A stretch of DNA of 64,000 nt from Tetrahymena thermophila SB210 (GCF_000189635.1 NW_002476379.1:1-64000), one strand, 5' to 3'. Numbered from the stretch's first letter, positions 52,226 to 64,000 are shown. Made by a program: numbers and translations. The notes: a model not told the origin generated them from the letters alone.

Positions 52226-54308
52226 ATGAGCACAGTTTTATAAAGCAGACTTCATAATATAAAAAATATGAAACTTCCTTTTTGCAAAAAATAGAATCAC
52301 TATGATTCTTAAATAAATGAGCTAGATATGAATATTTTAAATCCTGTTTGTTGTGTATGTAGACATGATGATATACCTGATAATTCAGTAGTACCCATTA
52401 TTACAATATTAAGCGATTTAGCACGTTAATTGGATCTTTCATTAAACACTAACCATCAAAGAGTTTAGAATATGGAGCCAAGATTTTTAGAGATTTCTAG
52501 AGATTTTAAAAATTTATCTTCACTATGTGACCAGCTCTCTCAAGATATTTTAATATCGCTTGATAATTACAAAAAAACCATTTAGAGAGATCTTGAGAAG
52601 GAAAGGGTAGGGAAAATCATAGATGAAATATCAAAGACAGACAACTACCCTGGATTAAAGAAGGGGTTTATAGAGCTCTAAGAATATACTGTCAATGAAA
52701 AAACGCATTTAACTTTAAATAGAAGAAGGACAGAACATTTTTAGGAAGAGGTTGACTAAAATGCAGAAGTTTATGTAAATACCATGCAAGAAATTATAAG
52801 ACGTTTATAAGATATTTTAGGCGAAATGAGTGAATGGAGTCTAATAAAGGCAACAGATGGCATGCCTATAGATGAGAAATATAGTAGTCCTCGTCAAAAT
52901 TAACATTCTCACTATGATACACCCATGGGAGTTGATAATGATTCATATAGTAAAATAGAAGATTACGATGTTGATAACATTAAGTAAGCATAATCTAAAA
53001 TTATAATACTTAAATAATATTTTTAAAATATGATTTATTAATATTTACAGTCCTTAAATGCTTAGAGGAAACTTAGATTACTTGAATAATAAAATTTTAA
53101 ACATAGACTTTTCAGGGTAGATTATAGAATATGTTATTTAATAATTAATTGATTTTCTATTTATAAAAATCAGTAAAATAGGAAATGTGGAAAGCATAGA
53201 GAGCTTATGTTAATTTTTAGCTAAAGTTGCAACTGATGTGAAACAGCTCCAAGGAATTAAAATAGATCTAAAAAGTTGGAATTTAGGAGATAAATGCATG
53301 AGAAATATTTTATAAGGTGTTTCAAATGTTTCTGAAAATAATAATTAGCTAAAAGTATTAGCTTTGAAATTCTGCGAGTAATTTTTTATTTATTTATTAA
53401 TTAATGAGTTAGTATTATACATTTATTTTATTCTTTTTTGAATAATTTTTATAAATACTGAAAAGTTGGAATGATAATAGTGATATTTCAGTAAATGCTT
53501 TAGCTGATTGCTTGAGGAATGTTTCAAAATTTAATTAATAGATTGAACTACTCTCCCTCAATTTAGAATGGTACGATATTATTTAATGGTTTTTTAAGTG
53601 ATTCAAATTATTTTATAGTTGGCATAATTGCTCAGAAGGGGGAGTTTAAAATTTGGTTTAGTCTCTAAATAATTTCTTGGGTATGAATAGAAACCTTTCA
53701 TCCTTCCAATTAAATATGAGACAGTAAAATATTTTGTTTTAGATAAATATGAACGAATTTTTTTAAACTTTATTTTATATTAATAGCTGGAAAACTTGTG
53801 CAGATGATGCAGTTATATCACTTTCTTCAGTAATTCATCAGCTAGGATCAAGTTCAAGAAAGCTTGCACACTTTAATTTGAATTTATATGAGTAATTTTC
53901 AAATTGCTACTTTTTCAAATTAAAATTATATATATTTTTTTATATAAAGTTGGAATAAATGCACTAACGGAGCTGCAAATTCAATAGCAAAAGGATTGAA
54001 CTAGCTTTCAAATAATACTATAAACTAGCTAAAAACTTTTGTATTAGAATTAGCTTATTGGAAAGAGGCAACTGAAGTTGGGGCTAATGCTATTGCTAAA
54101 AGTATTAACTAGATAGTCTAAAAAAATCCAAATTTAACAAATTTTGTTGCTAATTTCTACAAGTAAATAATTTAAATAATTAATTATTTATTATTTGATT
54201 TGTTTATAATATCTTAGCTGGAATCTATAAAGTAAGGAACACTTAAACGCTTTAAGATAAGAATTATCAAAGAATACACATTATTCTAATTTTTAACTAG
54301 CATACTGA
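52226..54308 (+). CDS. Leucine-rich-repeat-like protein with one repeat per exon
   Basis: Eight exons (52226-52983, 53051-53116, 53174-53377, 53466-53570, 53619-53723, 53787-53891, 53950-54162, 54218-54308) total 1,647 bases, 548 residues. The N-terminal 250 residues are helical with a short Cys pair cluster (PVCCVCRHDD) and coiled-coil-like sequence. The rest is about seven repeats of 35-36 residues with a pattern W(N/K)..C....A...L......L, then N-x-x-L-x-x-F-x-L-N-L (WNDNSDISVNALADCL; WHNCSEGGVQNLVQSL; WKTCADDAVISLSSV; WNKCTNGAANSIAKGL; WKEATEVGANAIAKSI). This looks like the RNI/LRR type that forms a curved solenoid for protein binding. All seven introns are phase 2, and five fall just before the repeat Trp. 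It has no kinase or other catalytic domain. Confidence 0.85.
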
Positions 54309-54455
54309 TTAATTGATTGAATGCATACCACTTTTATAATATTAAATTACATTTTGATTTATACATACATTTTATATTGTTTAAGTATTATAATATTGTT
54401 AAATTAATCTTAAGTAAATTTTAAATGCAGCTCAATAACTTTTTGAGCTTGCCTT

Positions 54456-55683
54456 TCAATCTTATTTATATTTTCCGAACTATCTAAATGCTTTTTAAGG
54501 CAAATTATCCATAACTGAAACTGGAAAAACTGAATGTCTGTACATTTATTTCAAAACCATTCTAAATAAGTATAACATGACAATGAATATGCTAAAATAT
54601 GCAGCCCACTAAAACTTAAGAGTTTCTGTAATAGAAGGAATATATCTTTATTTATATTTTAAATAATTAACATTGATAATAAAAGTTTAATATAATTTTT
54701 ACAATATATTTTGATATTTAGGAATGTGTATTCTCCCATTAACTTATACTGTTCTTGCTGCCGCACTTTAAACTTTAAGCATTTAAGTAAAATACTCATA
54801 CTTTAATGAGGAAGTTTCTATTTATTGTTAATTTCAAATATTTGTAAAGATTTTGATTGCTAAATTTATGAGTCTTTAAAGATGTAAAAAAAACTAATAA
54901 AAAAATAAATTGATTGATTTATTACAATTTTTGTAAATTAAGTTAGCTCTCATATAATTATGAAATTATATATCTGAGTTATATAAAGGCTGCTTATATT
55001 GTAACTTATTTTCTCCATTATAATAGAGTGGAGATTATTAATCAAAATTAACTTATCCGTAGAATTAGACATTATCAAAGTTATAACTTGCACTAAATGA
55101 AAGAAACATTATTTATCTAGATTTTAGTTGGGAAACATCCTTTTTTTTAAGAAAAATTTTACAAAAAAATTATTTTTATTTATTATTTATTCAATTTAAT
55201 ATTATACAGATAGCATATAGTCCATTTCTAAAATAATTTCCATTAAAGAACCACTGAAATTTGTGACAGTGAAACTAACTTCATATTCATCTACTTTTTC
55301 AATATTAAGCTACCCTATTTTCTTATCCTTCCATACTGGATTAATCTTAAAAAATAAAAAATGAATTTATGGCGATATTAATTCAATATATACCTACAAA
55401 GTATCTATGATAGATCCTTATTATAAAAGATATGCTTATACTATTTAAGTATTTGGCTATTCTTGATTGAGTTTTATATTCAGCCAAAAATCTTTATTTT
55501 AATATATAATCATGATTAATATGTTTTTAAAATATTGAAAATTGTCATACTATCTGTTGTAAAGGATAAATAAAATGGTGCAAGGAATGTCAAGCACATT
55601 AATAAAATGCATACTATAGAAGCTCTTGAACAAAATTCTGCATAATAAAAATTGCAAAAATCTTCAGAAACTAATCTAACCAT
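54456..55683 (-). CDS. TMEM231: Ciliary transition-zone protein TMEM231
   Basis: Six short exons on the minus strand (55683-55551, 55491-55394, 55345-55208, 55139-54926, 54873-54703, 54625-54456) total 924 bases, 307 residues, close to human TMEM231 (316). Matching parts run end to end: YYAEFCSRASIVCILLMCLT plus FLAPFYLSF (first membrane helix), NFWLNIKLNQEQPN, EYEVSFTVTNFSGSLMEIIL, YGQVNFDQQSPLYYNGENKL, LQYKQPLYN, then YQTLKFQWAAYFSIFIVMLY (second helix) and VLKQMYRHSVFPVSV. The protein is a two-helix component of the MKS/B9 module at the ciliary transition zone, which limits what enters the ciliary membrane. It is convergent with the repeat-protein gene, 147 bases apart. With no long single exon it is easily missed by simple ORF scanning. 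Confidence 0.88.
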
Positions 55684-56832
55684 GAACTAAAATAACTAAT
55701 TCTTTTTAATTATATTTCAAAAATAGATAAAGTATCTTTATTGATTTAAAAATTATTCAATTTTTTATTTTTTTATAATAAAGATTGATTCAATGAATGA
55801 ATGAATGAAATATAGTATTCAAAAATTATTCTAAATTTTTTGAAATTTAATAAATAAAATTGTGATCAATCTAACAAATTAATTACACAAATGAATGGCA
55901 ATCAATAAATATAATAACATAAAATAAATATAATTTTTTAAAATTATTTTTTAATAAAAAAATTAAATTGAATAAATTTTATTAAGAGTAATAAAATAAT
56001 CCAGAATATAACTTAATTCAAATATTTATCAAAATCTAATTTTAAATTACTTAATAGTAAAATTTAAATATAAAAATAAATATTCGTTTTTTTAAAGATA
56101 GTTATTGATCAACCATTTGGAAATACAAACAAAAAGACATCTTATTTACTTAATTAAATCATTAGCATTATACAAAAAATATATTTAATTTGAATAATTT
56201 TATCAAGAATATAGAAAAATATTAAGTTGATCTATCATATTTAAGTACATCAGCAAGTAATTAATAAAAATATGAAAATTTGTAGCTTTTATTTGCTTAA
56301 TTTAAGAAAAAATTTGGTGAGATTTAATTATAATTTGAAGATACGTATAAGAGTACAGTGTACTGAAAACAATTAATTATTTTGTTAATTTTTTTTTTAG
56401 GCAGTAATAAAAAGATGATACTTACTTACTCTTGGTTGTTAAAAAATATTAGGAATTATTAATATCTAAGTAGAATAACAAAAGGTTTTTAAAAAAACTA
56501 AATTATCTTGTTAGTAACTTATTTTAAGAATTGACTGTGGTCATAATCAAAAGCAAAAAAAAAGCTAATTTATTTGTTTAAGTTCTATGAATTAATCAAA
56601 ACTTTTAATAATGTTAGAACGAAGTAATTCTTTGTTAGATTTTTTTTTTTGTTTAATTATAAAGGCAGTAAGGGATTTGATTAAAAATTATTAATTTTTG
56701 CGACAAATAAACTAAAGATAACTCTAAATTGTTAATATAATACAGCAAAAAGGTTTGTTTATTTATAACTCTTAAGGTGTGTAAAAATTCTAATTAAAAC
56801 ATTTTCATAGAATAAAGTAGCCTAAATCCAAA
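55684..56832. other. 1.1-kb divergent intergenic region
   Basis: A+T-rich DNA between the starts of TMEM231 (minus) and the cyclic-nucleotide-binding gene (plus), so it should carry both promoters. A short GAAT repeat lies near 55795-55810. No coding signal. Confidence 0.65.
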
Positions 56833-59800
56833 ATGAAAGAGTAGCAATTTGGCAGTCAATAGCAAAAAGTACTAAATTTAGAGCCAAGTTTAATAGCAAA
56901 TTCATTTATGATCTTTTAATTATAAAAAAGGACTTAATATAATACTTAGAGTTGAATTAGCAAGAAAGAAAACTAAACCAATAAAAGCTGGATAAGGCAT
57001 TAGAAGCTGCTAAGAATAGCTAGTATATACAGTCTGCTATTTTGTTAGATTAGAATAATGATTACGAATAAATGTTAAATGGACTTTTACATAATTTTTA
57101 AATAGAGAAGTATGAAGTAGGTACTAACATCATCCCCTAAAGTAATTAATATTTAATTGTAGAAATACTTGCTAAACTTATATCATTTAAATATATATTT
57201 ATATCACAAATATATCATATAAATTTATCTTAATTTTTGTAAATCCAATAGCAATTGCTTAGAATAAGTTTGTTTTTGTAATTTAAGGCCATTTGTTACT
57301 TAAAATTCACTTTAATGAAAGTTAAAACGATACTAAGCTAAATAATATTAATGGGCTCCAATAATTAAGGAAAAATAATAGCTTAAATAATGAATAAGAA
57401 TAGATATAAATAGTAAGAGCTGGTGAAGTACTCAACCCCTAATTATCTTACTAGTATCACTTTAGCTTAAAAGAGGCTATAGCTATGTAAACTATGCAAA
57501 ACAACATGTAATCAGAACAGTAAAACGGTATATCCTAAGAAGATTTTATATACTTAGCTACATTAAGTAGCGATTAATATTCGCACTTACTTTCTAAGTT
57601 TGAGGAAAAAAAAATGCAATTACTGATTGATACTCTTAATCAGATTCCCTTTTTTGAAACTTTAAATGAAGATAAGCTCAGCTACATAATAAGTATATCT
57701 AAAATTCAACAATTTAGAAAAAGAACAATAGTGTATAAAGAGGGTAGTGTTGCTTTAGATGTATTTGCTGTTTTATATGGAGATTTTCTGGTAAAATTTT
57801 TTGTAGATATTAAACAAAAATAGCAATTATTTATTTGATGAATCTTATAAAATAATTTTGTAATAATCAAACATAGATAACAAGAAAGGAGGAAGGACAA
57901 GAGCAAGAAATAGAAAACCAAAAAGACTAAAGCCCAAATCCAAAATAAAATAATGGGAACGATGTTAAACAAGCTAAAAGAAAAATTGTAAATTACCCTT
58001 ATTTAATTTATTATTAATTACAGAATATTCACAATTATTTTTACTTGATTTGATGGTTATTAATAATTTTTTTATCTTTTTTTTCATAATTTTAGTAATG
58101 TTTTTTTTTTCGTTCTAAAAAAAACTATTCACAGCCATAATTTTTAATATTTTGCGTTAAACACAAATTATAATAGCCATTAAATTTATTCTAAAGCATC
58201 CATAATTTTTACATTTTTTAATCAATAAATTACATTTAAAATGTTAAAATAAAACAAGATTGATAGAATCCAGAGGAACTAAATGTTTGGCGAAGAGGAT
58301 ATCTTATATTCCTAAAGTAATTTTTTTAATAATTTGGTTTTTTATATTTATTTATTTATTTTTATTTTTTTAGAGAGAATAAATACTGCTTCTTGCTCAA
58401 GTGAATAAGGACTAGTTTTAAGAATACCAAAATAGATATATTGCAATTTGTTTGATATAAGTAAATTAAAATCTAAATCTCAAGATAGCGTTCATAATGA
58501 TGAGTCTCCTTCTCTTTAAACTGCTGACTTTTTCGTTAGATAAAATTTTACAAATACAAATACAAGAAATATCGAATAAAGTTAATAGCCATAAACAAAT
58601 CAAATCACAGATTTATAGGGATCTTAGTTAATTTTCTCACAAAAGCCATCAAATAGATAGTTTACAAAATTACAGATTAGTTAAATGCAAAATAATAGCG
58701 CAACTATTACTCAGTTTTCTAAGACTAATAAATAGCTTCTCAACATTTTAAATAATAAACTCTAACACTAATCAAGTGGAAGCCAACAAAATTAATCTAA
58801 TGGGCTAAGCACAAATAAGCAAAGCGAGGATAGTGGATCAGCTTCTAATAAAAATGCTAGAAACTTTCATCTTTAACAATTTAGCAGTGCAAATTTTAGT
58901 TAAGGCTAATTAAGTAATAGCAGCTCTAAATGCTTCTCTCCAATTGTATCAAATTGTGATGTAAACGAACATACCCCTTCAAAAATAAAGCTTAGCTAAT
59001 TTAGAGTTAAGAAATATTAAAGTGAAAGATCTATTAGTATGGCTAAATAAAGTAATTAAGATAAAATAGAAGACTCTGATAGCTAGGCTATTAACAAAAA
59101 TGTTTAAGATAAGCTAAACTTACAAAGCTTTACGAATAAATTTAATGAAATACAAGATGTTAAAAATTCTTTTAGATTTTAATCCACAAATAAGAACAGT
59201 TCTCCAGTAGTCGCTCAATAAGGATTTTAGCTAAAATTAAACTCTGGTATTCTCTAAAAGCACTAAAAAAATATATCATCAAGACATTCCGACATTGTTC
59301 TTGCATCTCATGAGCTATAACAAAGCTCATCATCTTAAAGAGGATGCTAAAGTCCTGAAAAAACAAGTTTTAGTCCTGCTAATCCTATGAGAAGAACATT
59401 TTTGATAGATTAAAATAAAGGAACAATAATAAAAAAGAGAGGTCTGAATGGTATTTAGTTTGCTAGCTAAGTTAATTTATAAAAACCTAGCACTTTAAAT
59501 GAATTTGATGATTAAAAATTTAATAAATAAGCATCAGATGAATTTAATTACCCTAATTCTGATGGAATTGAAGGTGACACTTAAAAAAATTAAGGAAGAT
59601 CCCCTATTTAAACATTTTCAATAGCTACCAAGCAATCATGTGATAATCTATTTTCGAAAGCTTAAATATGCAATGAAAGCTCTCCTAACGTAAGCGTTAC
59701 AGATGCTCTCAGAAAATCTAAAATATAATTCCAATATCGCAAGAAACCATCTTCCGTAGCTGTAGGTTCTTGCAGCGACTTTTAGTCACTTAAAAATATT

Positions 59801-60997
59801 GATGCTGATTAGTTCTCTAAAGAAATTTAAACAAATATAAATACACAACTTTCTAACAAATTTATAGGAAAAAATTCCTCAGCAATATTTTTTTCAAATA
59901 ATTTTGAAAAATCTCCTTTATCTTCATAGCAAAATTTGCCATCTTGGAAATCAACAGCTAATACAAAACTATAAATGAACTTCAGCAATTAAACTTCTCC
60001 CAAAAAAAATTTTATACTAAAAAAGTCATAGATATTAACTTAATCAAACAATGGATCCATGCAATAAATTCCCTCTATTCATAATTTTATAAATAATCAA
60101 GAGATTGATTCTTAAAAAAAATAAAATGAAGTTAATTCTTAATCAAGCAGACTTGAAGATAGTAATGATTCATCATTTATGATTTATGATGATTATGCTA
60201 GCCACTTAGCAAGCTTGAAATAAAATATTGAGGAATCTCCACAAAATCAGCAAACAAATGAAAATGAAAATAAATAATAAAAATCAAAAAAACCCAAACC
60301 ATCAATACCCTTATTAGATTTAAAAAGTATTACCTAAAATCAATAAGTCAATAATTTTTTTAATAACATTCCAAATTAGTAAAACTAGTAATAAAATTAG
60401 AATTAAAAATCTACTGAACAAAATGTTAACAAATTTTAAGACAGTAAATTAATAATAGATTAAAAGCAAAACATCACAGAATAATCAAATTAAATAAACT
60501 AAGGAAATAACTAATAGAAATAATTAACGTCTAATAATTAAAGACCATCTACGCCTTCTATAAAAAAATTAGATTTAAGTAATTTAAATGAATAATTAAA
60601 AAAATAGACTCCAATAAATGTGTAAAAAGAAGAAGGCTTTACTGAGATAACTTAATCTAGATTAATACTTCCATCTTTCAATTAAAACATAAATTCAAAC
60701 TACAATCCTTAAGAAAATAAAACTCCTCAAAGTACTAAATTCGATTTTTTCAGCCCATGTAAAATCCAAGATGATATAAAAGTTTTTGAAAAAAACATTT
60801 TCCAAACAGCTTAATAAGCATAAAATAATACATTCTTCTCAAATCAACCCAATTAATACGGTCATAATAAATCAAAATAAACCATTTAAAATATTAACTC
60901 TTTATACTAAGGTCTGCTTACTAGTTAAAATTTTAAGAAATAATCCTTGTAAAGCAATTCTAGAAAAAATACAATAAACTTGAAAGAATTGTCATGA
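56833..60997 (+). CDS. Cyclic-nucleotide-binding-domain protein with long disordered tail
   Basis: Six exons (56833-56868, 56931-57141, 57252-57790, 57877-57987, 58259-58316, 58374-60997) total 3,579 bases, 1,192 residues. The clear domain is LNQIPFFETLNEDKLSYIIS, KIQQFRKRTIVYKEGSVALD, VFAVLYGDFLITRKE, a charged insert, then MFGEEDILYSQKRINTASCS and LVLRIPK. This is a CNB fold spanning four exons, with FGE and the Arg of the phosphate-binding cassette. A partial CNB-like piece lies upstream (FQIEKYEVGTNIIPQ, NKFVFVIQGHLLLKI), so two domains in tandem are likely. The last 800 residues are Ser/Gln/Asn-rich without recognisable domains. It has no membrane helices and no kinase domain, so it is neither a channel nor a cyclic-nucleotide kinase. 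The acceptor of exon 5 could be 58259 or 58274. Confidence 0.85.
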
Positions 60998-62200
60998 ATA
61001 ATTTAATAAAATAATCAGATATATAATTACATAATCTGAGATTTTATTTATGATTCTCTCTATCCATCCATCCTTTCATCCACTAAGTTAATGAATAATA
61101 AATATAATTAATTATTTGACATAAAATATTTTGTCAAGTGAAGCATCATCTAATTAAGTAAAAACACAATTTCAAAATACCATTATAAAATTCTACATTA
61201 AAGTCCTTCGTTCGATCTATCAAAAATTAAATTGGATTGATTAAATTACATATTTCATTGAAGTTCTAACTGAATTAATTAATTAATTAATATTTCAAAT
61301 TTAAAATTGAATATGACAATTTAATTTTTTTGATAATTATAAACAAATTAAAATTACATTAATTTTTATCTCATATAAAATAAATAAATAAATAAATAAA
61401 TAAATAAGTAAATACTTTTGCAATCTTTTTAAAAGTAAACAATTGATTTATTGAATTGGCTGATTGGCCAAATAAACAAAGAATTTTCTTTAAAAAAATA
61501 AAACCAAAAATAAATTTAAATAAGAAAGTGAAGTGATTAAAATGTTAACTTATGCTATAGATAATATAATTAAAACACATATATAAAGAACTATAATAAA
61601 TTTAATTAAATTGTAATTATATATTGTAGGTAGATGAGTTTATGTCATTTATTTATTATAATAATAATATAAATTTTTTAATACTTCTCTACTCTGATAT
61701 TTATTTTTTGTATTATTTTGTTTTATCGCTACTTAATATAGGAATAAGAAGCGCTAGTTAATTAATTTATACTCTTTTATTATTTAAATATAAAGCTCTT
61801 TAAAAAAAGATTTTTTGTCATAAATAGTTTTAATTTATAGTTGTTTTGAGATCGATCATAATTGATGATCTTTGTTATGATTTTAATTAGTTAAAAATTC
61901 AATTAGTTAATTATGCTAGCTCATTTTATTTTCATTCTTATTATAAATACTTTAATTTAGTAGGAAGGCATTCTTTTGTTAGTTTATTTGTTAATTCTTT
62001 CCTTGTTAGTTTGTCCAAATGAATCAGTATTACAAAAGTATAGAGCTAACTTGTTAGATATTAAGTTAAATTGATATTAAATTAATTAGACAGTTGTTTT
62101 TGTTGTAAGTTAATGCATTGGTTTATTTGTAAATTTCTTGTAGTTTGTTAAATAGGAAAATAATTATTGCAAATATTAAGAAAGTGTTTCAAAAAATATT
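60998..62200. other. Spacer between convergent genes, with (AAAT)n run
   Basis: 1.2 kb of A+T-rich DNA between two gene 3' ends. It includes the AAAT microsatellite listed separately. I see no reading frame or RNA fold. Confidence 0.65.
61377..61414. repeat. (AAAT)n microsatellite
   Basis: About nine tetranucleotide units (AAATAAATAAAT...) with one AAGT interruption near the end, in the spacer between two convergent genes. Confidence 0.85.
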
Positions 62201-64000
62201 TCAATATGCAGAGCTAAATTGAAGTCTTTTTGAAACATCATCAAGTTATTGAGAAGTATTTTCAGGATTAATGTTTTCTTAATTCTGCTAAGCGCCTTCT
62301 TATGAGCTCAATTTTAAGCTTTGCTACTTTTCTAGCTTTATATTAGCTGGTAAGTTAGATTGTTTACTATTTTATTTACTAAGAACCTTATCAGTGATAT
62401 TTTGAAGAGCTCTATTTTTGTTTGCAAGTACCTTTTCTTGAAGTTGATTTATAGTAAAGTCGTTGCTTAACTTTGAAATATTTGTTTTAATTGGGACTAT
62501 GCCTGTTGCATCATTAAGCTTTAAAAGCTTTTCTGGACTTCCAGTTTGTTTGTAGCTTTCATCTTCCATTCCCTCTCCACTCATATCTTCATATTAGTAC
62601 TCTTACCCTGCTAGCATCTTGGTGCCTAACTTCTTCTTAAAGGTCTCAAGTCTTTTTTTCTTTTAATCCCAACACCATTTATATACCTATTAATAAAAGA
62701 ATTTTATAAGCAACTGAATAAAATATAATTTTTTTTATTTACTTATGATTCTGAAAGCCCTGTAATTTGTGCAACTTCTAATATTTTCTCTTTTCCCCAA
62801 AAACCTCCTTTTTGATATTCTATTTTTAAGATTTTGAGTTAATCGTTATTTTTTCTCTTTCTCTTTCTTATTTCATGGCTTGTGCTTTAGTTTTGCAAAG
62901 AACTCTCTTAGTTATCAAGCTAGTCACAGTCATTATTGTCTCCCTATTCGTTTAGTAGTTAATTTTATGAGTGCTTTTTGCTGTTATGACTATTTGATAA
63001 ATTTGAGGATGCTATTTTTTAAATTTCTTTATTATTTTTTTAATCATTTTTTTCTTTGCTTAGTTAATGATTTTCTTTTGATGATTATGAGTTTGACTTA
63101 TTCTAAATATTTTCTTTATCACACTAGCTTTAGTGATTTGGTTTTTTATAATTCAATGATGAAGACTTTTATTATAATTAGTTTTGTGCATAGTACGAAG
63201 AGTCGCAGTAGATTCCAGATGAATGATGTGGGTGCATTCCATAGCTGTTATAAGATGGTTCTATTGGATGAAGGTACATATCCTATCCTTATTCGTATTT
63301 TGAAAAACTACCTGTTGAGTTCTGTCCCTTTGCGCTAGGATAGTGAGGCAATGAGATGTGAGAATGATAATTATTGCTTGAGGAGGTCTTTTTAGAATTT
63401 TTTTTAGTCTGTTAATAAGGATTTCCTACATGCATTTCATTCATAGGAGGATAATAATAAGAGTGTGGAGGGTAATATCCCTTTGGATCATAATAACCTC
63501 TCATGTATGGTGAGTGATCATATTTTTCTTATTAATGAATATATTCGCTATTTTAAGGAGGTGGCACCATGCTTATTGCATTTTCAGCAGAGGTGTTTGC
63601 TTCACATTTAGTAGGAGCTAAAGGAGAAGTTTAAGATACTCCACCAGCTTGAGTGTTATTTTAAGTATTTGTTGTAGGAGGAATCGAATAGTATCCATAT
63701 GAGGAAGGACCATGACCATAGTAATATTTCTTATATTCTTCACTTTCTAAAATTTCAGATGGCTCACTACCTTCACCTTCATACTTTTTGCTGTCTGTTC
63801 CCTCTCCAATAGGTGGCATTTGATGGTAAGGATAGTAATATCCATACATGTCAGTATATCCATAATCCATATCATCTTGAGGATAAATAGGAGGCAAGTG
63901 ATGATGAGAAACAGGACCATGAGGAGGATACATAGGTTATTGAGATGAAGGGTGATTAGGGTAATAAGAATAGTTACTATTGTTGCTATTATTAGAAGTA
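62201..64000 (-). CDS. Homeodomain-like DNA-binding protein, 5' end outside window
   Basis: Two exons are visible on the minus strand (64000-62743, then 62686-62201) with a 56-base intron; the start lies beyond 64000. The N-terminal part is Tyr/His/Pro-rich (MYPPHGPVSHHHLPPIYPQD, YMRGYYDPKGYYPPHSYYYP), then Ser/Asn/Gln-rich. A homeodomain follows: RKRKNNDQLKILKIEY, FWGKEKILEVAQITGL, SESQ, intron, VYKWCWDQKKKRLETF. Aligned to the standard numbering, Leu40, Trp48 and the basic residues after position 52 are kept, but position 51, nearly always Asn and the main base-contacting residue, is Asp. Residue 49 is Cys instead of Phe. The C-terminal 160 residues are Lys/Gln/Asn-rich and end RLQFSSAY. 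Likely a nuclear regulator; the DNA-binding mode may differ from animal homeodomains. The plus-strand open frame 62880-63338 is antisense noise. Confidence 0.82.

Noticed and set aside
54430-54725. Plus-strand open frame (AAQQLFELAFQSYLYFPNYL...)
   Set aside because: It looks protein-like but lacks splice support. The minus strand gives a complete TMEM231 with six in-phase exons.
57988-58258. End of one gene and start of another at ATG 58283
   Set aside because: The sequence after it (FGEEDILYS) completes the cyclic-nucleotide-binding fold started upstream, and phases agree, so it is a 271-base intron.
62880-63338. 152-codon plus-strand open frame
   Set aside because: It is exactly antisense to the homeodomain-like gene, is Phe/Leu/Ser-rich as expected for the reverse of Gln/Lys/Asn codons, and has no start or end support.

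Overview
The window is the end of a ciliate macronuclear chromosome, most likely from Tetrahymena or a close relative. It opens with five CCCCAA telomere repeats. The DNA is very A+T rich. Conserved protein families read through many in-frame TAA and TAG codons as glutamine and stop only at TGA. Most introns are short (about 50-150 bases), GT..AG and A+T rich; a few reach 250-480. All gene models here use that code. Exon joins come from reading frame, splice consensus and protein-family alignment from memory, not from a search. Where a full exon chain is given, its length was checked to be a multiple of three.

Layout. 1-392: telomere and short subtelomere. 393-12838 (+): giant inositol-trisphosphate-receptor-type calcium channel. 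13823-16235 (+): coiled-coil protein of unknown role. 17004-17076 (-): tRNA-Phe(GAA). 17389-21201 (+): PX/C2-like/multipass membrane protein. 21646-22829 (+): single-pass surface protein. 23149-24092 (-): ESCRT-I subunit VPS28. 25850-29672 (+): cupredoxin-like domain with a very long low-complexity tail. 30688-33906 (+): DEAH-box splicing helicase Prp2/DHX16. 34229-36617 (+): leishmanolysin-type metalloprotease with a Cys-rich tail. 36916-39174 (+): THUMP-type RNA methyltransferase. 40103-44756 (+): cyclic-nucleotide-gated-type potassium channel. 45256-46479 (+): GTPase GPN3. 46480-49649: gene-poor. 49650-50402 (+): unknown 250-residue protein. 52226-54308 (+): leucine-rich-repeat-like protein built from equal-sized exons. 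54456-55683 (-): ciliary transition-zone protein TMEM231. 56833-60997 (+): cyclic-nucleotide-binding protein with a long tail. 62201 to beyond 64000 (-): homeodomain-like protein, cut by the window edge.

The genes are ordinary eukaryotic single units with long A+T-rich spacers. There are no operons, and I see no mobile-element coding region, CRISPR array or virus-like element. Loose themes are calcium and cyclic-nucleotide signalling (IP3R-type channel, CNG-type channel, CNB protein), membrane traffic (VPS28, PX/C2 protein), RNA work (Prp2, methyltransferase, tRNA, GPN3) and cilia (TMEM231). Nothing shows that they act as one system. The points most worth a second look are the subtelomeric calcium channel with an altered pore filter, the exon-per-repeat gene, the compact TMEM231 gene, the cupredoxin-like fusion, the homeodomain with Asp at position 51, and a hairpin inside a channel intron.
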